From the NCBI RefSeq assembly GCF_007993735.1, contig NZ_CP042453.1:1178001-1242000 (forward strand): a stretch of 64,000 bases of DNA, written 5' to 3'. Positions 1 to 8,148 of this stretch are shown here, one piece after another. The stretch comes from Arenimonas daejeonensis (GTDB taxonomy: Bacteria > Pseudomonadota > Gammaproteobacteria > Xanthomonadales > Xanthomonadaceae). A program made the translations under genes and the position numbers. The notes under the pieces were generated by a model. The model was given only the letters and a program-made list of their open reading frames with translations. It was not told where the DNA came from and searched no databases. Within the stretch, counting starts at the first letter, position 1. Every line of letters begins with the position of its first letter.

Positions 1-2
1 CC

Positions 3-488
3 GCCAGCGCCGAAACCGCCCAGGCCCGCAAGCTGGCCCAGGCGCGCGCCCGCGAAGCCGAGCTCGCCCGCAAGGAAGCCGAACTCGCCGCCGCCGTCGC
101 CGCCGACGACATCAGCGATGCCGCGCCGCCGCCGTCGCGTCGCGAAGGGGGCCGCACGATCTATACCCTGGACGGCAACGCTTTCGGCAGTGGCAGCGCC
201 AACCTCACCGCCCAGGCGCAGGCCAGCCTGCGGTCCCTGGCCGGCCAGCTTCGTGGCGGTGGCGGAGCCATCTCGATCGAAGGCCACACCGACAGCCAGG
301 GCGCCGATGCCGCCAACCAGGCCCTGTCGCAGCGGCGCGCCGAGGCCGTGCGCCGTGTGCTGGAGGATGCCGGGCTGCCCAGCGCGCGCCTCAGCGCAAG
401 CGGGCGGGGCGAATCGGCTCCGGTTGCCGACAACGCCACGGCCGAGGGCCGCGCACGCAACAGGCGGGTCGAAATCATCGTGAATTGA
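3..488 (+). CDS. OmpA-family C-terminal domain protein (5' end outside window)
   Basis: The reading frame is open from the window edge to the TGA at 486-488, so the N-terminus is missing. The first 40 or so visible residues are Ala/Arg/Glu/Lys-rich heptad-like sequence, probably a coiled coil. The rest is an OmpA-like peptidoglycan-binding domain: a TLDGNAFGSGSANL strand, the core GHTDSQGADAANQALSQRRA, and a C-terminal GRARNRRVEIIVN. Domains of this type hold an outer-membrane or periplasmic protein to peptidoglycan. The coiled coil plus OmpA arrangement is common in small envelope proteins of Xanthomonadaceae, often with a lipoprotein signal, which would lie outside the window. The exact subfamily cannot be given. 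Confidence 0.85.
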   Translation, partial: ASAETAQARKLAQARAREAELARKEAELAAAVAADDISDAAPPPSRREGGRTIYTLDGNAFGSGSANLTAQAQASLRSLAGQLRGGGGAISIEGHTDSQGADAANQALSQRRAEAVRRVLEDAGLPSARLSASGRGESAPVADNATAEGRARNRRVEIIVN

Positions 489-574
489 TATCCAAATCAA
501 TCGGATAGGGTGCTTATCGAATTTTTCACATCACCCAAGTGCTTGAATCCCAAGGCCTTCGCCCAGGCCGTCGA

Positions 575-598
575 AGCCCCCGTTCAGCGTGGGCTTTT
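575..598 (+). terminator. Weak intrinsic terminator
   Basis: AGCCC (575-579) pairs with GGGCT (591-595), and the 3' arm runs into TTTTCTTT. It lies about 90 b after the OmpA-like stop codon. The stem is only 5 bp, so efficiency is uncertain. Confidence 0.4.
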
Positions 599-635
599 CT
601 TTGTATTTCAAAAGCTTGCGAAAGGGCTTGCGGCC

Positions 636-673
636 AAAAAACCGGGGAGTAGGTTCAAAGCCCCGGGACTTTT
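636..673. terminator. Possible bidirectional hairpin terminator
   Basis: CCGGGG (642-647) pairs with CCCCGG (661-666). Read on the minus strand the hairpin is followed by a run of T (the A run at 636-641); on the plus strand it is followed by GACTTTT. This could insulate the OmpA-like gene from the next unit. Confidence 0.4.
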
Positions 674-863
674 CCACCCGGGGATCACCGAGCCAGGCCG
701 ATGAAAGCAGACCTCGCCCCCGCCGACTGCGCCGCCTCCCGATCGGGTGCGGGCGCGTCGAATGGGGACGCCGCCCGCGTAAGCGACCTGACCTTTGTCT
801 CAATCCGCCACGCCCTGGACTTCGCCGTCCGGGGCGTTCGCGTTTCAGGAGGAGGTCAATCCG

Positions 864-1081
864 ATGTTTGAAGGGCAACCGCAGAACGAACTCGACGCGC
901 TGATGAAGAGCGACCCGGAATTCAGGCAGCTCTACCACCGGCACCGCGAACTGGACAAACAGGTGCTGGACGCCGAGTTGGGGGTCCTGCCGCTGGACGA
1001 CACCACGCTGGCGCGCATGAAAAGGAAAAGCTGAACGCCAAGGACCGGTTGACCCGGATGTTCGACCGAAGAAAACACTGA
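864..1081 (+). CDS. DUF465/YdcH-family small protein (one-base frameshift)
   Basis: A strong Shine-Dalgarno (AGGAGGAGGT, 847-856) precedes ATG 864. The frame begins MFEGQPQNELDALMKSDPEF and continues through RQLYHRHRELDKQV, a short helical-hairpin protein of the DUF465 (YdcH) type. As read, it stops at 1034, but the next frame continues EKLNAKDRLTRMFDRRKH to TGA 1079-1081, which is the normal DUF465 C-terminus. One missing A in the AAAA run at 1020-1023 explains this. The repaired protein is 72 aa, normal for the family, whose function is unknown. It stands alone between a terminator region and the cbs promoter. Confidence 0.75.
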
Positions 1082-1144
1082 GTTTCCGCTGCGGCGGCGG
1101 CGGCCCACCTCGTCGGGTCGCCGCCGCCTGCACTTGAGCGTGAA

Positions 1145-1179
1145 GGGGCCCGCGGATGGCCCCTCGGGGCGCGGGCCCC
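1145..1179. repeat. Perfect 10-bp inverted repeat upstream of cbs
   Basis: GGGGCCCGCG (1145-1154) is the exact reverse complement of CGCGGGCCCC (1170-1179). The 15-b loop contains a smaller CCCC-TC-GGGG hairpin. It ends 13 b before the putative cbs -10 box. There is no T tract, so it may be a Rho-assisted terminator for the DUF465 gene or an operator. Confidence 0.5.
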
Positions 1180-1192
1180 CGTACTGGGCTGC

Positions 1193-1198
1193 TAGAAT
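1193..1198 (+). promoter_or_regulatory. Putative -10 box of cbs
   Basis: TAGAAT lies 35 b before the cbs ATG, after a strong hairpin. No convincing -35 is visible at 16-18 b spacing. Confidence 0.35.
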
Positions 1199-1232
1199 CA
1201 CGCCCCCGCACAAGCGCCCATCCAGCCCCCTC

Positions 1233-2603
1233 ATGACGGTCCAGCAGAACGTCCTCCAGCTCATCGGCGAGACCCCGATCGTCAAGGCCCAGCACCTGGA
1301 TACCGGGCTCTGCGAGCTCTACCTCAAACTCGAATGCATGAATCCCGGCGGGTCCATCAAGGACCGCATCGGCCTGCGCATGATCGAGGCCGCCGAAGCC
1401 CGCGGCGACATCGGCCCGGGGGCGACCCTGGTGGAAGGCACCGCCGGCAACACCGGCATCGGCCTGGCCCTGGTGGCACAGCAGAAGGGCTACAAGCTGC
1501 TGCTCGTCGTCCCGGACAAGATGAGCCGGGAAAAGATCTTCAACCTGCGCGCCATGGGCGCCGAGGTCGTGCTGACCCGGTCGGACGTGGCCAAGGGCCA
1601 TCCGGACTACTACCAGGACATGGCCGCGCGCATCGCCCGCGACACGCCGGGCGCGTATTTCATCAACCAGTTCGGCAACCCGGACAACCCGGCCGCGCAC
1701 GAACACGGCACCGGCCCGGAGATCCTGCGCCAGATGGACGGCGACTTCGACGCCATCGTCTTCGGCTGCGGCAGCTCGGGCACGATGACCGGCCTGTCGC
1801 GGTATTTCGCCAAGGCGGCGCCGAAAGTCGAGCTGATCCTGGCCGATCCGGTCGGTTCAATCCTCACCCAGTACATCAACGAAGGCACGCTGAGCACCAA
1901 GTCCGGCAGCTGGCTGGTCGAGGGCATCGGCGAAGATTTCCTGCCCGACATTTCCGACTTCACCCGCGTGAAGAAGGCCTACGCGATCACCGACAAGGAA
2001 AGTTTCCTGGCCGGTCGCGAGCTGCTGATGAAGGAAGGCGTGCTGGGCGGCTCCTCGACCGGCACCCTGCTGGCCGCGGCGCTGAAGTACTGCAAGGAAC
2101 AGACCACGCCAAAGAAGGTGGTGGTCTTCGTCTGCGACACCGGCAACAAGTACCTGTCGAAGATGTACAACGACTACTGGATGCTGGACCAGGGCTTCCT
2201 GGAGCGCCCGCAGTACGGCGACCTGCGTGACCTGATCCTGCGGCCGTACGCACAGCGCGACACCGTCGTGGTCGGCCCCAACGACACCCTGCACGTCGCC
2301 TACCAGCGCATGAAGATGTACGACGTCTCGCAGCTGCCGGTGATGGACGGCGATGCCATCGTCGGCATCGTCGACGAGTCGGACGTGCTGATGCACGTCT
2401 TCGGCCAGGACGAGAAGTTCCAGGACCCCGTCGCCACGGCGATGGTGAGCAAGCTCGACAAGCTCGAGGTCACCGAGCCGATGGCGGCGCTGTTGCCGGT
2501 TTTCGACCGCGGCCACGTTGCCATCGTGATGGACGGCCAGAGGTTCCTGGGCCTGATCACCCGCATCGACCTGCTCAACTACCTGCGCCGCCGCGCGCAG
2601 TGA
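1233..2603 (+). CDS. cbs: Cystathionine beta-synthase
   Basis: This is a PLP enzyme of the fold-type II cysteine synthase/CBS family, 456 aa. It condenses serine (or O-acetylserine) with homocysteine to cystathionine, the first step of transsulfuration. The PLP lysine sits in NPGGSIKDRIG (Lys about 43), followed by the substrate loop EGTAGNTGIG and the phosphate-binding GCGSSGTMTG. The C-terminal 120 residues form a pair of CBS domains, as in full-length cystathionine beta-synthase and unlike CysK. ATG 1233 gives a start that aligns with the family (MTVQQNVLQLIGETPIVKA). The metB homologue follows 22 b downstream, making a two-gene transsulfuration unit. Confidence 0.9.
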   Translation: MTVQQNVLQLIGETPIVKAQHLDTGLCELYLKLECMNPGGSIKDRIGLRMIEAAEARGDIGPGATLVEGTAGNTGIGLALVAQQKGYKLLLVVPDKMSREKIFNLRAMGAEVVLTRSDVAKGHPDYYQDMAARIARDTPGAYFINQFGNPDNPAAHEHGTGPEILRQMDGDFDAIVFGCGSSGTMTGLSRYFAKAAPKVELILADPVGSILTQYINEGTLSTKSGSWLVEGIGEDFLPDISDFTRVKKAYAITDKESFLAGRELLMKEGVLGGSSTGTLLAAALKYCKEQTTPKKVVVFVCDTGNKYLSKMYNDYWMLDQGFLERPQYGDLRDLILRPYAQRDTVVVGPNDTLHVAYQRMKMYDVSQLPVMDGDAIVGIVDESDVLMHVFGQDEKFQDPVATAMVSKLDKLEVTEPMAALLPVFDRGHVAIVMDGQRFLGLITRIDLLNYLRRRAQ

Positions 2604-2625
2604 CCCCGCACCACAAGGAACTCCG

Positions 2626-3789
2626 ATGAGCGATGCCAAGCAACACGGCCTCGGCACCCGCGCCATACATGCCGGCCAGTCGCCCGACCCGAGCACGGGC
2701 GCGGTGATGACGCCGATCTACGCCACCTCGACCTACGTGCAGTCCAGCCCGGGCGTGCACCAGGGTTACGAATATTCGCGCAGCCACAACCCGACCCGCT
2801 TCGCCTACGAGCGCTGCGTCGCGGCGCTGGAAGGCGGCGGCAATGGCTACGCCTTCGCCAGCGGCCTGGCGGCGACGTCCACGGTGCTGGACGTGCTCGA
2901 CAGCGGCAGCCACGTGGTCTGCATGGACGACGTCTATGGCGGCACCTACCGCCTGTTCGAGCGCGTGCGCCGCCGCAGCGCCGGCCTGGACTTCAGCTTC
3001 GTCGACCTCAACGACATGGCGGCGCTGGAAGCCGCGGTCACGCCGAAGACGAAGCTGATCTGGTGCGAGACCCCGACCAACCCGATGCTCAAGATCGTCG
3101 ACATCGCGCGCCTGGCCGAGTTCGCCCGCAAGCGCGGCATCTGGCTGGCCGTGGACAACACCTTCAGCTCACCTATCCTGCAGCGCCCGCTCGAACTGGG
3201 CGCGCACCTTATGATGCACTCGGCCACCAAGTACCTCAACGGCCACAGCGACATGGTCGGCGGCATGATCGTGGTCGGCGACGACGCCGGGCTGGCCGAG
3301 CAGATGACCTTCCTGCAGAACGCGGTCGGCGGCGTGCAGGGCCCATTCGACAGCTTCCTGGCGCTGCGTGGCCTCAAGACCCTGCACCTGCGCATGAAGG
3401 CGCACTGCGAAAACGCCGGCGAGCTGGCGGCGTGGCTGGAAAAACACCCAGCCATCGACAAGGTGATCTACCCGGGCCTGGCCTCGCACCCGCAGCACGC
3501 GTTGGCCAAGCAGCAGATGAACGGCTTCGGCGGCATGATCTCGATCTACGTCAAGGGCGGTGCCGATGCGTCGCGCCGGTTCATGGAGCGCTGCCGGCTG
3601 TTCGCACTGGCCGAGTCGCTGGGCGGCGTCGAGAGCCTGGTCAACCACCCCGCGATCATGACCCATGCCTCGGTGCCGCCGGAGCGCCGCGCCGCGCTGG
3701 GCATCGCCGACAACCTGGTTCGGTTGAGCGTTGGCGTGGAGGATGTGGCGGATCTGCGGGCGGAGCTGGAAGAGGGTTTGGCACGATGA
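2626..3789 (+). CDS. metB: Cystathionine gamma-lyase / gamma-synthase (Cys/Met metabolism PLP enzyme)
   Basis: A 387-aa member of the Cys/Met-metabolism PLP family (fold type I). The PLP lysine is in HSATKYLNGHSD (Lys 202); the upstream YEYSRSHNPTRFAYE and the C-terminal SLGGVESLVNHPAIMTH are family hallmarks. Next to a cystathionine beta-synthase, the likely role is cystathionine cleavage (reverse transsulfuration to cysteine), but gamma-synthase activity cannot be excluded by sequence. A Shine-Dalgarno AAGGA lies before ATG 2626. Its TGA overlaps the ATG of the ABC-exporter permease (ATGA at 3786-3789), so the polysaccharide export operon appears translationally coupled to it. Confidence 0.88.
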   Translation: MSDAKQHGLGTRAIHAGQSPDPSTGAVMTPIYATSTYVQSSPGVHQGYEYSRSHNPTRFAYERCVAALEGGGNGYAFASGLAATSTVLDVLDSGSHVVCMDDVYGGTYRLFERVRRRSAGLDFSFVDLNDMAALEAAVTPKTKLIWCETPTNPMLKIVDIARLAEFARKRGIWLAVDNTFSSPILQRPLELGAHLMMHSATKYLNGHSDMVGGMIVVGDDAGLAEQMTFLQNAVGGVQGPFDSFLALRGLKTLHLRMKAHCENAGELAAWLEKHPAIDKVIYPGLASHPQHALAKQQMNGFGGMISIYVKGGADASRRFMERCRLFALAESLGGVESLVNHPAIMTHASVPPERRAALGIADNLVRLSVGVEDVADLRAELEEGLAR

Positions 3790-4609
3790 GCATGATGCAG
3801 GGACGCTACGTCTCCGAGGATGGCCAGGGGTGTTCCACCATCTTTGGCAGAGCCTGCGTCGGCCGGAGTACTGGGCGTACTCCAGCTGGCTCGAGATCAC
3901 CACGAAGTATCGGCGCACCAGCCTGGGCCTGCTCTGGTTGTGCCTTCCGGTCGCGTTGTTCGTCCTGGTGCTCGGCAACGTCTATTCGCACCTGATGGGC
4001 TACCCGTTGGAAAAGTACATGCCTTACCTTGCCATCGGTTACGTCATCTGGCGGTTCATGATCCAGGTCGTCACCGATGTCGCCGGCGCGTTCCCCACGC
4101 ACAAGGCCAACATCATGGAGGGCCGGATCCGGCTCACCGATTTCATCCTGGTGTCGTTCTCCAAGGCCGGTTTCCACCTGATGTTCGGCGGCGCGGTGGT
4201 GGTCGGCGTGCTGTTGTGGTCGCCGGCGGCGCACGTCGGCCTGCTCTGGACCTTGTTGCTGACTTTCCCGCTGCTGCTCGCGAACCTGGGCTGGATCGCG
4301 GTCTGCATCGCCCTCGTCGGCGCCCGGTTCCGCGATACCCAGGAACTGATCGGCGCCATCCTGATGCTCGGTTTCCTGTTGACGCCGATTCTCTGGCAGG
4401 TGGACCGCTTTCCGCCGGATACGCTGCGCGGCAGCCTGGTGAGGTTCAACCCGGCCTTCCATCTCATCGAAGTGGTGCGTGCACCGATTCTCGGTGGAAC
4501 GCCGGAGGCGGCCTCGTTCTGGATCGTGGGGTTGATGGCCGTCGCCGGCTGGGCGCTGACGCTGCTTGTATACCGGCGCTATGCGCGCTTCGTTCCCCTT
4601 TGGGTCTAA
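3786..4609 (+). CDS. wzm: ABC-2 type polysaccharide export permease Wzm (one-base frameshift)
   Basis: Integral-membrane subunit of a Wzm/Wzt-type exporter, with about six hydrophobic segments. The body starts VFHHLWQSLRRPEYWAYS and ends YRRYARFVPLWV, as in ABC-2 permeases of O-antigen or capsule exporters. The natural start is ATG 3786, overlapping the metB stop; it reads MSMMQGRYVSEDGQG and then goes out of frame. One missing G in the GGGG run at 3827-3830 would join it to the long frame and give 274 aa, normal for the family. Without repair, GTG 3830 could start a slightly shorter protein. The ATPase subunit follows 9 b downstream. Confidence 0.85.
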
Positions 4610-4618
4610 GGAAAGTCG

Positions 4619-5449
4619 ATGAGCGCATTCATCACCGCAAAGGGCGTGGGCCTCGATGTCCCGAACTTCGTCCAGACGGAACGGTCGGCCAAGTCGTTCC
4701 TTAGCACGCTGCTGGCCGCGGCGACATCGCGGCCCCGGCGCGAGTTCAGGACCATCCTCGACGACGTGAGCCTGGAGGCGAAGGAAGGCGACCGTATCGC
4801 GCTGATGGGGCGTAATGGAGCCGGCAAGACCACCTTGCTGCGCGTGTTGTCGGGTGCCTTCCGGCCGACCCGCGGCGCGGTGGAGGTGCATGGCTCGCGC
4901 CAGGCGCTGCTCAACCTCGGGTTGGGTTTCCACCAGGAAGCCACCGTGCGCGAGAACGTGTTCCTCAGAGCGGCGGCGATGGGTCTCGCCGGCCGGGAAA
5001 CCGCACGGCTGTTGCCGTCCATCATGGATTTCTCCGGACTGGGCGACTGCGCGAACCATCGGCTGGCGGTGCTGTCGTCGGGCCAGCGCATGCGCCTGGG
5101 TTTCGCCATCTCCACCAGCGTCCAGCACGACATCATGCTCATGGACGAATGGTTCGGCGCTGGCGACGCCGAGTTCGTCGACAAGGCGCGTGAACGCATG
5201 ACGGACCGTGTGCAGGGCAGCAAGATCGTCGTGCTCGCCAGCCACAACTTCCAGATGCTGCGCGAGGTCTGCAACCTGGGCATGGTGATGGACTACGGCC
5301 GGGTGGTGTATTTCGGTCCGGTGCGCGACGCGATCGACGCCTACAAGGGCATCTACCAGGCCAGCGACGAATACAAGGCGCGCCACGCCCGCGTGGGCCG
5401 GGCTCGCGCGGGTGCCGTCCAGGCCGTCGGAGATGGTGGCGATGCCTAG
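4619..5449 (+). CDS. wzt: ABC exporter ATPase Wzt (short form)
   Basis: 276-aa ATP-binding subunit. It carries Walker A GRNGAGKT (about residues 64-71), signature LSSGQRMRLGF, Walker B IMLMDEWFGAGD and an H-loop ASHN. It is the partner of the preceding permease and would drive export of a lipid-linked glycan across the inner membrane. It lacks the C-terminal carbohydrate-binding domain of long Wzt proteins (O8/O9a type), so chain-length recognition would have to lie elsewhere, as in capsule or teichoic-acid exporters. AAGGAAAG precedes ATG 4619. Its 3' end overlaps the start of the next glycosyltransferase. Confidence 0.9.
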   Translation: MSAFITAKGVGLDVPNFVQTERSAKSFLSTLLAAATSRPRREFRTILDDVSLEAKEGDRIALMGRNGAGKTTLLRVLSGAFRPTRGAVEVHGSRQALLNLGLGFHQEATVRENVFLRAAAMGLAGRETARLLPSIMDFSGLGDCANHRLAVLSSGQRMRLGFAISTSVQHDIMLMDEWFGAGDAEFVDKARERMTDRVQGSKIVVLASHNFQMLREVCNLGMVMDYGRVVYFGPVRDAIDAYKGIYQASDEYKARHARVGRARAGAVQAVGDGGDA

Positions 5450-6844
5450 CCCGACGCCGCAGCGCATCCTGCTGGTCGCGTACGAGTTCCCGCCTAGCCC
5501 GTCACCCCAGTCCATTCGTTGGGCTTACCTGGCCAGCGAGCTGGTGGCGCTGGGCCACGATGTCCACGTGCTGGCGCCGGAACACAGCGCGCACGGCGCC
5601 GGTTTGCCGGCGCTGCCGCCCGGCCTGACGGTGCACAGGACCTTCGCCGGTCCCTTGATGGGGCTGCTGGCATGGCGCGCCCGCCGGGGTCGGCCGGCCG
5701 GGGCCTCGGCGGTTCCACCGTCGCAACCCCCCGGCGTCGCTGATGACGGGGATTCGCTGAACTGGAAGGGGCGGGTCTGGCACACCGGTCTGAACTGGAA
5801 AGGCCGGATGTTCGCCCGGTTGCAGAAACTGCTGCAGTGGCTGCTGTTTCCGGACCAGCGGGCGGAATGGAAGCCCTGGGCGCGGCGCCGGTTCCGCACC
5901 CTGGTGGCCGAACTGCGGCCGGACGTGGTGATCAGCTCCCACGAACCCGCCACCACGATCGAGATCGGGCTGGACGCCGTCGGGCAGGGCGTGCGGTGGA
6001 TCGTGGACATGGGCGACCCGGTGCTGGCGCCGTACACGCCGCGACGCTGGCGACGCCGGGCAGGTGCGCTGGAGCAGGCGGCCTGCCGTCGCGCGAGCCA
6101 CGTACTGGTCACCACGGCCCAGGCGCGTGATCTGTTGATGGAGCGGCACGGCCTCGCCGCCGATCGTTGCACGGTGCTGACTCAGGGCCATGCGCCGGAC
6201 CCCGCACTGCCTGCCGACGGACCGCTGGATCCTGTCTTCGATCCCGGGCTGCTTGAGCTGCTGTATACCGGCAGCTTCTACGGCTTCCGCCGCCACGATG
6301 CGCTGATCGAAGCCGTGCTGGCCACGCCGGGCGTGCGGCTCAACATCGCTTCGGTCAATGTGCCGGACGATATCCGCCAGGCGGCGCGGACGTCGGGTGG
6401 CGCGATCCGCCTGCTTGGTTTCATGCCGCACCTGCATGCGCTCAAGGCCCAGCGCCGCGCCGACGTGCTGGTGAACATCGCCAACGACAATCCTTGCCAG
6501 GTGCCCGGGAAACTTTATGAGTACCTCGGCGCCGGCCGGCCGATCCTGCACCTGGGCGACAGCCCGGATGATGCCGCGGGCCATCTGCTGGCCGACACCG
6601 GCGGCGGCGTGGTCTGTCCGAACGAGCCCGCCGAAATATCGCGAAGGCTGGAGCATTGGCGTCACTCCAAGCTCGACCGGGGCAGGTCGCTTTCGAGGCG
6701 CGGGCCGGCAGCGTGGATGCCTACGCCTGGCCCGCTATCGCCGCCCGGCTCGATGCGATAATCCGCCCCCAGCCGGCTTCCCCGGCACGGCACAGCCACT
6801 TTCCGACGAACAACGTCCCAAGGAACGCAGAAAATGAACAATGA
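5442..6844 (+). CDS. Glycosyltransferase family 4-like protein (one-base frameshift near the C-terminus)
   Basis: GT-B fold glycosyltransferase, about 467 aa after repair. The N-terminal Rossmann half begins RILLVAYEFPPSPSPQSIRW; the C-terminal half contains LLYTGSFYGF and the nucleotide-sugar region PGKLYEYLGAGRPILHLG. A short repeat of LNWKGR occurs twice around 5757-5807. As read the frame ends at 6761 in low-complexity sequence, while another frame supplies VAFEARAGSVDAYAWPAIAARLDAI; one missing G in GGGG at 6679-6682 joins them and the gene then ends at 6844, overlapping wecC. ATG 5442 is chosen; ATG 5433 is in frame. Donor and acceptor are unknown. Confidence 0.8.
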
Positions 6845-8123
6845 CACTGGCCGCCAGAGCACCGCTGCAGGCGTGAGCGATGAAATCGCCAGCCTGGCAG
6901 TGGTCGGCCTCGGCTACATCGGCCTGCCCACGGCGGCGATGTTCGCCGCCAGCGGGCTTCGGGTCCATGGCGTGGACATCAGCCAGCGTGCGGTGGACAG
7001 CGTGAACCAGGGTCGTGCGCACATCGAGGAGGGTGACCTGGACGCGCTGGTCGAGCGCTGCGTCAGGGACGGCCTGCTCAGCGCGACGTTGACGCCGCTG
7101 CCTGCCGACGCGTTCATCATCGCCGTGCCGACGCCGGTCGGCCATGACGATGCGCACCAGCCCGACGTGGCCTACGTCGAGGCCGCCGGTCGCTCGATCG
7201 CGCCGGTCCTGAAGAAAGGCGACCTGGTCATCCTCGAATCCACCTCGCCGGTGGGAACGACCGGGATGCTGGCGCGTGTCATGGCCTCGTTGCGCCCGGA
7301 CCTGGTGTTCCCCGGTGGCGAACGCGAGCCGGACATCCACGTGGCCTACTGCCCCGAACGCATCATCCCCGGGCAGATGCTGCGCGAGCTGGTCGAGAAC
7401 GACCGCATCATCGGCGGCATGACGCCGGGTTGCGCGCGCCGCGCGACCGGGCTCTACAAACGCTTCGTGAAGGGCGAGTGCCACCTGACCAACGATCGCA
7501 CGGCGGAAATGGTCAAGCTCACCGAGAATGCCTACCGCGACGTCAACATCGCCTTCGCCAACGAGCTGTCGATGATCTGCGACGGCCTTGGCATCAGTGC
7601 ATGGGATGTGATCGCCTTCGCCAACCGGCATCCGCGCGTGTCCATCCTCAACCCCGGGCCTGGCGTCGGCGGGCATTGCATCGCGGTGGACCCCTGGTTC
7701 ATCGTCGCCAGCGCGCCCGACCGCGCCCATCTCATCCGCCAGGCGCGCCTGGTCAACGACGCCAAGCCGCACCACGTCATCGACCAGGTCGAGGCCTTGC
7801 TCTTGAGTCGCCCCGGGACGCGCGTCGCCTGCCTGGGACTGACCTACAAGCCGGACGTGGACGACTTCCGCGAGAGCCCGGCGCTGCAGATCGCCCGTGA
7901 ACTCAATGCGCGCCATCCCGGCCAGGTGCTGTGCGCGGACCCGTACGAGGCGGCGCTGCCGCACGCGGGCCTGGGCGACACGGGGCTTGTGCTGGTGGGT
8001 GCGCAGGAGGCGGTGGACCGGTCCGATGTCGTGTTGTTGCTGGTCGGGCACAAGGCATTCGCGTCCCTCGGCCTCGACGCCGGGAAGCATGTGATCGACA
8101 CGGTCGGGCTGTGGCGTCGATGA
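6834..8123 (+). CDS. wecC: UDP-N-acetyl-D-mannosamine dehydrogenase
   Basis: 429-aa UDP-sugar dehydrogenase that oxidises the C6 alcohol of UDP-ManNAc to the uronate in two NAD-dependent steps. The NAD-binding VVGLGYIGLPTAAMFA is at residues 23-38, the central helix region has KLTENAYRDVNIAFANEL, and the catalytic cysteine lies in GPGVGGHCIAVDPWF (Cys 282). The C-terminal UDP-binding domain includes CLGLTYKPDVDDFRESPA. The GHCIAVDPW form matches WecC better than UDP-glucose dehydrogenases. AAGGAACG precedes ATG 6834. A UDP-GlcNAc 2-epimerase (wecB) that would make its substrate is encoded at 36119-37264. Confidence 0.92.
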   Translation: MNNDTGRQSTAAGVSDEIASLAVVGLGYIGLPTAAMFAASGLRVHGVDISQRAVDSVNQGRAHIEEGDLDALVERCVRDGLLSATLTPLPADAFIIAVPTPVGHDDAHQPDVAYVEAAGRSIAPVLKKGDLVILESTSPVGTTGMLARVMASLRPDLVFPGGEREPDIHVAYCPERIIPGQMLRELVENDRIIGGMTPGCARRATGLYKRFVKGECHLTNDRTAEMVKLTENAYRDVNIAFANELSMICDGLGISAWDVIAFANRHPRVSILNPGPGVGGHCIAVDPWFIVASAPDRAHLIRQARLVNDAKPHHVIDQVEALLLSRPGTRVACLGLTYKPDVDDFRESPALQIARELNARHPGQVLCADPYEAALPHAGLGDTGLVLVGAQEAVDRSDVVLLLVGHKAFASLGLDAGKHVIDTVGLWRR

Positions 8124-8148
8124 CCAGCGGCCGCGCACGATCGTCGCT

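Larger units (their letters stand above)
489..863. other. Intergenic region of 375 b, no gene seen, two terminator-like hairpins
   Basis: No open frame here has coding character; the overlapping open frames are shadows. It holds two hairpins described separately (575-598 and 636-673) and, at its 3' end, the Shine-Dalgarno sequence of the DUF465 gene. From about 700 to 840 it is GC-rich with no other structure I recognise. Confidence 0.6.

Noticed and set aside
531-1706. Minus-strand frame of 391 codons over DUF465 and cbs
   Set aside because: No family features; it covers two recognisable plus-strand genes and a hairpin region.
4619-5449. Wzt with C-terminal carbohydrate-binding domain
   Set aside because: The protein ends at 276 aa soon after the nucleotide-binding domain; no downstream frame supplies the missing domain.
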